Below, one piece after another: positions 59,322-64,000 of a stretch of DNA of 64,000 nucleotides. The notes below the pieces were generated by a model. It was not told the DNA's origin, made no database searches, and was given only the letters and a program-made list of their open reading frames with translations. A program made the position numbers and the translations under genes. Origin of the DNA: Caulobacter sp. (GTDB lineage: Bacteria; Pseudomonadota; Alphaproteobacteria; Caulobacterales; Caulobacteraceae); NCBI GenBank assembly GCA_017745235.1, contig JAGHZU010000001.1:372001-436000 (forward strand), in the 5' to 3' direction. The stretch's first letter is position 1, and the number at the start of each line of letters is the position of its first letter.

Positions 59322-59435
59322 GCGCCTTGCCCTCAGTCGGCTTCGCCGACAGTTCCCCCTCAGGGGAAGGCGGCCGGAAGGGCCGGAGGGGGAAGGAGAG
59401 TTGCGCCCGCGCCCCCGGACCTCTACCTCTTGGCC

Positions 59436-59918
59436 ATGGCCCATGCCGCTTGCGATCACGATCACCATGACCACGGCGTCGCCGGGGAAGCCCTGGCGCG
59501 CGAGCTGGCGGCGGCGGAAGCGCGTTGCGACGCGGCCGAACAGCGCCTGACCGCGCCGCGCCGCCGGGTGCTGGAACTGCTGCTGGAGGCGGGCCAGCCG
59601 GTGAAGGCCTACGACCTGATCGCCAGCTTCGGCGGCGAGGGTCCGCCGGCCAAGCCGCCGACCGTCTATCGCGCGCTCGACTTCCTGGAGAAGCAGGGTT
59701 TCGCCCATCGGATCGAGAGCCTCAACGCCTATGTCGCCTGCCGCAAGGAGGCCGACGGGCATGCCGCGGCGTTCCTGATCTGCGACTGTTGCGGCGCCAC
59801 CCGCGAGATCGAACCCAAGGCCAGCGCCGAGATCATCGCCGCTGGAGCCGCCGCCGGATACGCCCTGACCGGCGTGACGATCGAGGCCCACGGCCTGTGC
59901 GCGGACTGCAAGGGCTGA
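59436..59918 (+). CDS. zur: Zinc uptake regulator, Fur family
   Basis: 160 residues from ATG 59436. A His/Asp-rich start (ACDHDHHDHG) typical of Zur, winged helix (RRRVLELLLEAGQPVKAYDLIASFGGEGPPAKPPTVYRALDFLEKQGFAHRI), structural zinc cysteines CDCCG and CADC. Represses zinc importers when zinc is sufficient. The repeat-like 110 bp upstream holds no gene. Confidence 0.9.
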   Translation: MAHAACDHDHHDHGVAGEALARELAAAEARCDAAEQRLTAPRRRVLELLLEAGQPVKAYDLIASFGGEGPPAKPPTVYRALDFLEKQGFAHRIESLNAYVACRKEADGHAAAFLICDCCGATREIEPKASAEIIAAGAAAGYALTGVTIEAHGLCADCKG

Positions 59919-59985
59919 GATTGCGCACCGGCCGCCTGGCCCGCTAGACTCGAACAACCGTTCACCTGCGCCGGAACCGCCGCCC

Positions 59986-60933
59986 ATGACGCCCGCTGAC
60001 ACCCTCCCCGGCGTCGAAATCTGGCGCGGCGGGGTCAATACCTGGGACTGCGACGAGATGGGGCACATGAACGTGCGCCACTACGTCGTGCGGGCCATGG
60101 AGGGGCTGGCGGGGATGGCGGCCGAGCTGGGCCTGCCCCACGCCTTCGCCCCGCACGCCAACGCCACCCTCGTGGTGCGCGAGCATCACATCCGCTTCCT
60201 GCGCGAGGCCCACGCCGGGGCGGCGCTGCACATGCTGGGCGGGGTGATCGAGATCGGCGAGACGGAAGCGCGGCTGCTGCAGCTGCTGGTGCACAGCAAC
60301 ACCGGCCAGCTGGCCGCCAGCTTCCAGACCACGGTGGCCCACGTGACCCCGCGCGAGGGCGAGCCCTTCCCCTGGCCGCGCGTGACGCTGGAGCGAGCGC
60401 AGGCGCTGAGGGTCGAGGTTCCCGAACAGGCCCGGGCCCGCAGCCTGGACCTGTCGCCGTTCGAGACCACCGCGAACCTCGAGCGCGCCGAGACCCTGAG
60501 CCTCAGGCGCATCGGCCTGGGCGCCCTCACCCCAGCGGAATGCGACGTGTTCGGACGAATGCGCGCCGAGCAGTTCATCGGCCGCGTCTCCGACGGCATC
60601 GGCAGCTTCATCGGTCCGTTCCGCGACACCGTGACGGCCCATGCCGAGCCTCGGCCCGCGCGGGTGGGCGGGGCGGTGCTGGAGTACCGGATCGTCCACC
60701 TGGCCTGGCCCCGGGCCGGCGACCGGGTGGAGATCCGCTCGGGCCTGATCGGCGCCGACGCCCGCACCATGCGCGTGGCCCACTGGATGCTGGACCCGGC
60801 CACCGGCCAGCCTTGGGGCACATCCGAGGCGGTGGCCATCACCTTCGACCTGGACGCCCGCAAGGTGGTGCCGATCAGCCCGGCGGCGGGCGGGGAACTG
60901 GCCAAGGCGGCCGTCGAGGGGTTGGGGCTTTAG
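59986..60933 (+). CDS. Double-hotdog acyl-CoA thioesterase
   Basis: 315 residues with two hotdog domains. The first has the 4HBT motif DCDEMGHMNVRHYVVRAMEGL and FLREAHAGAALHMLGGV; the second begins near LSLRRIGLGALTPAECDVFGRMRAEQFIGRVSDGI and ends AITFDLDARKVVPI. It likely hydrolyses an acyl-CoA; no operon partner is fixed. Confidence 0.87.
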   Translation: MTPADTLPGVEIWRGGVNTWDCDEMGHMNVRHYVVRAMEGLAGMAAELGLPHAFAPHANATLVVREHHIRFLREAHAGAALHMLGGVIEIGETEARLLQLLVHSNTGQLAASFQTTVAHVTPREGEPFPWPRVTLERAQALRVEVPEQARARSLDLSPFETTANLERAETLSLRRIGLGALTPAECDVFGRMRAEQFIGRVSDGIGSFIGPFRDTVTAHAEPRPARVGGAVLEYRIVHLAWPRAGDRVEIRSGLIGADARTMRVAHWMLDPATGQPWGTSEAVAITFDLDARKVVPISPAAGGELAKAAVEGLGL

Positions 60934-60956
60934 CGGGGTCGTCATCGCGGCCGAAG

Positions 60957-60990
60957 GACCGCCCGGCGGGCCGCGGAGCCGGGACGACAA
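60957..60990. repeat. Second copy of the CCGGGATGA-type intergenic repeat
   Basis: AGGACCGCCCGGCGGGCCGC, GGAGCCGGGACGAC matches 50160-50193 apart from a few bases. It lies between convergent genes (thioesterase and hydrolase). Confidence 0.6.
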
Positions 60991-61004
60991 AGGGGAGCCT
61001 GTTC

Positions 61005-61910
61005 CTACGTCGCCATCTCGAAGATCGCCTCGCGGACGAGGTCGGGACGTTCCATCGGCAGGAAGTGGGTCGAGCCGGGCACGGTCTCGACCGTGACCTT
61101 GGGATAGCGGCGATGCAGGGCCTGGGCGTCGCCGACGCGGCAGGTCGAGCCGGTCTCGGCGCGCAGGATGCGGGCGGGGACGCGCAGGCGCGACATCGCC
61201 TTCCACGGATCGTGGGCCTGGGCGGCGTAGTTGGAGGCCTCCCACGCCGGCGCGCAGGCCAGCTCGACCTTGCCGTCCTCACGATCGACGAAGCCGCCGC
61301 CGACATAGTCGGCCAGCATGGTCTCGGGCCAGGTCTTGAAGGCGCCTCGGCCGCGATAGGCGGTGAAGGCCGCCTCGCGGCTGTCGAACACCGAACGGCG
61401 GCGCAGGGCCCCGCGCACCATGGGCAGGCGGTTCCACAGCGCGCCCGACGTCCACGGCAGGTGGGCGTAGAGGGCCATGGCGCGGGGCATGATCACCGGG
61501 TCCAGCAGGACCAGGCCGCTGACGGCCTCGGGCGCGGCGGCGGCGGCCAGCAGGCTGACGGTGCCGCCCATCGAGTGGCCCGCCAGCACCACGGGGGCCT
61601 GGTCCAGGGTCTTGAGCAGGGCCAGCAGGTCGTCGCGCAGGTCCAGCCAGTTGCGGCGACCGGCCGGATCGGCCTTCAGCCGGCTGGAGCCGTGGCCGCG
61701 CTGGTCGACGGCCATGACCCGCAGGCCGGCCGACAGCGGCGCCAGCAGGGCGCGATAGGTCTGGGCGTTGAAGCCGTTGGCGTGGACGAACACCACATCG
61801 ACCGCACGCTGGGCCGGGCCGAACTCCAGCACCGCCATGTCGCCGGCCCCGGCGCGGCTGGCGATGGGGATGAAGCGTCGGCGGGGTTCACGGAATACGG
61901 CCGCGTCCAT
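61005..61910 (-). CDS. Alpha/beta hydrolase
   Basis: 301 residues from ATG 61910; the longer frame upstream is non-coding-like. VDVVFVHANGFNAQTYRALLAPLSAGLRVMAVDQRGHGSS, nucleophile GHSMGGTVSLLAAAAAPEAVSGLVLLDPV, acid region LRAETGSTCRVGDA and His in VPGSTHFLPMERPDLV. Generic esterase or epoxide/ester hydrolase; the substrate cannot be read. Confidence 0.9.
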   Translation of the reverse strand: MDAAVFREPRRRFIPIASRAGAGDMAVLEFGPAQRAVDVVFVHANGFNAQTYRALLAPLSAGLRVMAVDQRGHGSSRLKADPAGRRNWLDLRDDLLALLKTLDQAPVVLAGHSMGGTVSLLAAAAAPEAVSGLVLLDPVIMPRAMALYAHLPWTSGALWNRLPMVRGALRRRSVFDSREAAFTAYRGRGAFKTWPETMLADYVGGGFVDREDGKVELACAPAWEASNYAAQAHDPWKAMSRLRVPARILRAETGSTCRVGDAQALHRRYPKVTVETVPGSTHFLPMERPDLVREAIFEMAT

Positions 61911-62004
61911 GGCGAAAGGCTCCAAGCTGCGGCCACAGGAGCCTAAGGTAGGGTCCCCGTCCTCGCGCGTCCATGCGCGGGGACGAGAATCGGAAGGCTC
62001 CGCC

Positions 62005-62478
62005 TCAGTTCCGCACGAGCACGATCGACCCACGCCGCCCCGACAGCACCAGCCGCCCGCGATGGACGTCGCCCCGGGTGACGCCGTTGAAGGCGGTCAG
62101 GAAGCGGCTCTCAACCTGGCCGCCGGGTCCGAGGCAGGCGCGATAGGTGGTGGCCGCCTGGGTGAAGGTCAGGCCGTGGCGGCCCTGGCTGTAGCCGGCG
62201 GTGAAACGGTTGCAGCCGGTGTCGCCGCTGACCCGGCCGTCGCGGTCGAAGGCCATGGTGGGCGCAGGACCCGGCCCCACCGGCGCGCCGGCGATCTCGA
62301 CCGCCCGCCAGGAGGTTCCCGCCAGCGGCGGCGGCCCGGGCGGCGGACGGCCGGGACCCGGACCGGGCGGCGGACCTGGGCGGTATGGCGGCGGCTCGGC
62401 GCAGGCGCTCGTCAGGGCGGCCAGCCCAAGCGCGGCGGCGATCGACAGGCGGCGGATGGAGAAGGACGCGTCACGCAT
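62005..62478 (-). CDS. META-domain lipoprotein (HslJ-like)
   Basis: 157 residues. Lipobox LAALTSAC (Cys about 26), a Pro/Gly-rich linker (YRPGPPPGPGPGRPPPGPPP), then a META domain: GTSWRAVEIAGAPVG, TMAFDRDGRVSGDTGCNRFTAGYSQGRHGLTFTQAATTYRACLG. Similar to heat-shock HslJ. Outer-membrane or periplasmic lipoprotein. Confidence 0.87.
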   Translation of the reverse strand: MRDASFSIRRLSIAAALGLAALTSACAEPPPYRPGPPPGPGPGRPPPGPPPLAGTSWRAVEIAGAPVGPGPAPTMAFDRDGRVSGDTGCNRFTAGYSQGRHGLTFTQAATTYRACLGPGGQVESRFLTAFNGVTRGDVHRGRLVLSGRRGSIVLVRN

Positions 62479-62625
62479 GCTTGATCTCCCGATGATCCCG
62501 ACCCGGTCACGCTAACCGCCCCTTCAAGCCAGACTATGCGTTCCGCGCCACAAGCGACATCCGAAAACAGAACCGCGCCCGGACGGGCGTCCGGGCGCGG
62601 CGTGATCCCTCCCCAGGGCGACGCG

Positions 62626-63444
62626 TCAGGCGGGGGTGAGCTGCCACTCCCCGCGGGTGTCCTTGCAGGCGCTGTAGCGCTCGCTGGTCGGACGGTCGCC
62701 CCGGGTGCTGATCGAGGCGTTGATGATGCGGCAGCTGGGCTCGGGGCCGTAGCCGCCCTGGTCGAGCAGCGACGAGGAGACGTAGCCGGCGCCGTAGCCG
62801 CTCCGGCCGACCAGAAGCCAGCCGCCGCCGGGCACGCCGCCCAGCACCTCGACGCGCTCGCCCGCCGACAGCTTGCCGACGACCGAGCCCTTGGTGGACG
62901 GGCTGGACCGCAGGTTGGCGGTGGAGCGGGCGGTGTAGTCGCCGGCGACGGCGTCGTAGCTGCGCAGGACCTGGACGTTGCGCTCGAACCGCAGGCTGTC
63001 GCCGCTGATCGGCGGGCCGTAGCTGGACGAGACCACGTCGATGCGGCCCGAGGCGCCGGTGCGCGAGTTGCTCCAGCTTTGCGAGCGGCCCTCGTCCAGG
63101 GCGCGCTTGGTGGCCTGCTGGGCCATGGCCTGGTCGGTGGACTGCATGCGGCAGCCGATATAGGCCCCCGCCGCCGCGCCGGCGGCCGCGCCCAGGACCG
63201 TGCCCAGGGTCTTGTTGTCCTTGCTGATGGCCCGGCCCGCCAGGGCGCCGACCGCGCCGCCGATCAGGGCCCCGCCCTCCTGCTTCTTGCCCGAGCCCTC
63301 GCACGAGAACAGGCCGCCGATGCCGCGCGACTGGGCCGCCGCCGGAACGGGGGCGGCGACCAGGGGCGCGACGACGAGAGAGGCTAGGATCGCGGCGACC
63401 GAAGCGGTCCCGGCGACCCGGTTGACGATCTGGGATCTGGCCAT
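62626..63444 (-). CDS. Glycine-zipper and SH3b surface protein
   Basis: 272 residues from ATG 63444; a longer upstream frame lacks coding character. Signal peptide (cut near AAAQSRG, about 37). A glycine-zipper region (ALIGGAVGALAGRAISKDNKTLGTVLGAAAGAAAGAYIGCRM) as in 17-kDa surface antigens, then an SH3b domain (ARSTANLRSSPSTKGSVVGKLSAGERVEVLGGVPGGGWLLVGR). Likely envelope-bound. Confidence 0.85.
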   Translation of the reverse strand: MARSQIVNRVAGTASVAAILASLVVAPLVAAPVPAAAQSRGIGGLFSCEGSGKKQEGGALIGGAVGALAGRAISKDNKTLGTVLGAAAGAAAGAYIGCRMQSTDQAMAQQATKRALDEGRSQSWSNSRTGASGRIDVVSSSYGPPISGDSLRFERNVQVLRSYDAVAGDYTARSTANLRSSPSTKGSVVGKLSAGERVEVLGGVPGGGWLLVGRSGYGAGYVSSSLLDQGGYGPEPSCRIINASISTRGDRPTSERYSACKDTRGEWQLTPA

Positions 63445-63542
63445 GATGTGCTCTTTTCCTTCAAACGTGGCCTCCGTCTCAGAGGCCGGTTGGCGTCGCC
63501 CGCTCGCGTGATACAAAGTGATCAACGATAAGGGAGGAAGGC

Positions 63543-64000
63543 ATGAGCGAGCAGGGCAAGCACGACTATAGCTGCTTCGACGTCGAGATCGAGGCGGGCG
63601 TCGCACACCTGAAACTGAAGCGCCCCGAGGCGCTGAACACCATGACGCGGGCGTTCTGGAACGAGCTGCCGGCGATCGTGCGCGACATCGACCACAACGC
63701 CCGGGCGCGCTGCATCGTCATCTCCTCGACCGGCAAGCACTTCAGCGCGGGCATGGACCTTTCGGTGTTCACCGACGGCGAGGGCGTGACCGGCGGCGAG
63801 CCGGCCGACCGCTTCGTGGCGGCCGAGAGCTTCCGCCGCCACGTGCATCACCTGCAGGACACCTTCAGCTGCCTGGACGAGGCGCGCATGCCGGTGATCG
63901 CCGCCATCCAGGGCGGCTGCATCGGCGGGGCGGTGGATTTCACCAGCGCCTGCGACATCCGCTACGCCAGCGCCGACGCCTTTTTCACGATCCACGAGAT
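63543..64000 (+). CDS. Enoyl-CoA hydratase/isomerase (dienoyl-CoA isomerase-like), truncated by window end
   Basis: Open from ATG 63543 to the window edge (about 152 residues seen). Crotonase fold: HLKLKRPEALNTMTRAFWNELPAIVRDI, ISSTGKHFSAGMDLSVF, and MPVIAAIQGGCIGGAVDFTSACDIRYASADAFFTIHE. The GGAVDF Asp and CDIRY resemble Delta3,5-Delta2,4-dienoyl-CoA isomerases more than plain hydratases. The 3' end is not visible. Confidence 0.88.
   Translation, partial: MSEQGKHDYSCFDVEIEAGVAHLKLKRPEALNTMTRAFWNELPAIVRDIDHNARARCIVISSTGKHFSAGMDLSVFTDGEGVTGGEPADRFVAAESFRRHVHHLQDTFSCLDEARMPVIAAIQGGCIGGAVDFTSACDIRYASADAFFTIHE

Overview
The window looks like chromosome from a high-GC alphaproteobacterium of the Caulobacteraceae, most likely Caulobacter or a close relative. 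This is inferred from uniformly GC-rich codon use, a Caulobacter-type PdeA (GEDEF plus EAL, ending Arg-Gly), alphaproteobacterial families such as TIGR02301, a large TonB-dependent receptor, and dense short intergenic palindromes. No rRNA, tRNA, CRISPR array, insertion sequence or complete prophage is visible.

Layout. 1-6.1 kb: a decayed ORF6N antirepressor remnant abuts argS; then ispH, a toxin-antitoxin pair whose Doc/Fic toxin is broken while its antitoxin is intact, thrB and rnhA. 6.1-15.3 kb: rhodanese with a divergent GlxA-type AraC regulator; a TetR-controlled four-gene operon (P450, lipocalin-like protein, APH-type kinase, small protein); an ArsR-SRPBCC pair with two matching operators; an ABC-2 exporter. 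15.3-30.1 kb: NfeD/SPFH pair, Crp-type regulator, nitronate monooxygenase, pdeA, YqgE, peroxiredoxin, a DmdC-type acyl-CoA dehydrogenase, a YceI plus cytochrome b561-YceI pair, and a Sua5-type tRNA modification gene.

30.1-32.2 kb and 42.7-43.8 kb are two small accessory islands of lower GC. They hold single-gene units (SUKH immunity-like, pentapeptide-repeat, unknowns). Nearly every unit is followed, just after its stop codon and in the same orientation, by a copy of one ~30-bp imperfect palindrome. This cassette-like layout is the most unusual structure here. 32.2-42.7 kb is mostly metabolic: VOC protein, FAD-linked oxidase, two paralogous membrane modules, yaaA, a 3-hydroxybutyrate dehydrogenase with a PhaR-like operator next to a patatin, NUDIX, SDR, hydrolase and a membrane-bound LytTR regulator.

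43.8-50 kb: TetR, an LpxH-like phosphoesterase translationally coupled to a GT4 glycosyltransferase, a secreted glyoxalase-like protein, a CorC-type CNNM protein and YqeY. 50.2-55.7 kb appears to be a phosphorus-scavenging block: a TonB-dependent receptor preceded by a three-repeat Pho box, and a phnCDE importer. 55.9-58.5 kb is a polyamine locus (ornithine decarboxylase plus deoxyhypusine-synthase-like enzyme, probably making homospermidine) closed by a strong terminator; a class A acid phosphatase begins directly on its T-tract. 58.5-64 kb: Zur, a double-hotdog thioesterase, alpha/beta hydrolase, META lipoprotein, SH3 protein and a crotonase cut by the window end.

All family names come from reading the translations; no database search was run.
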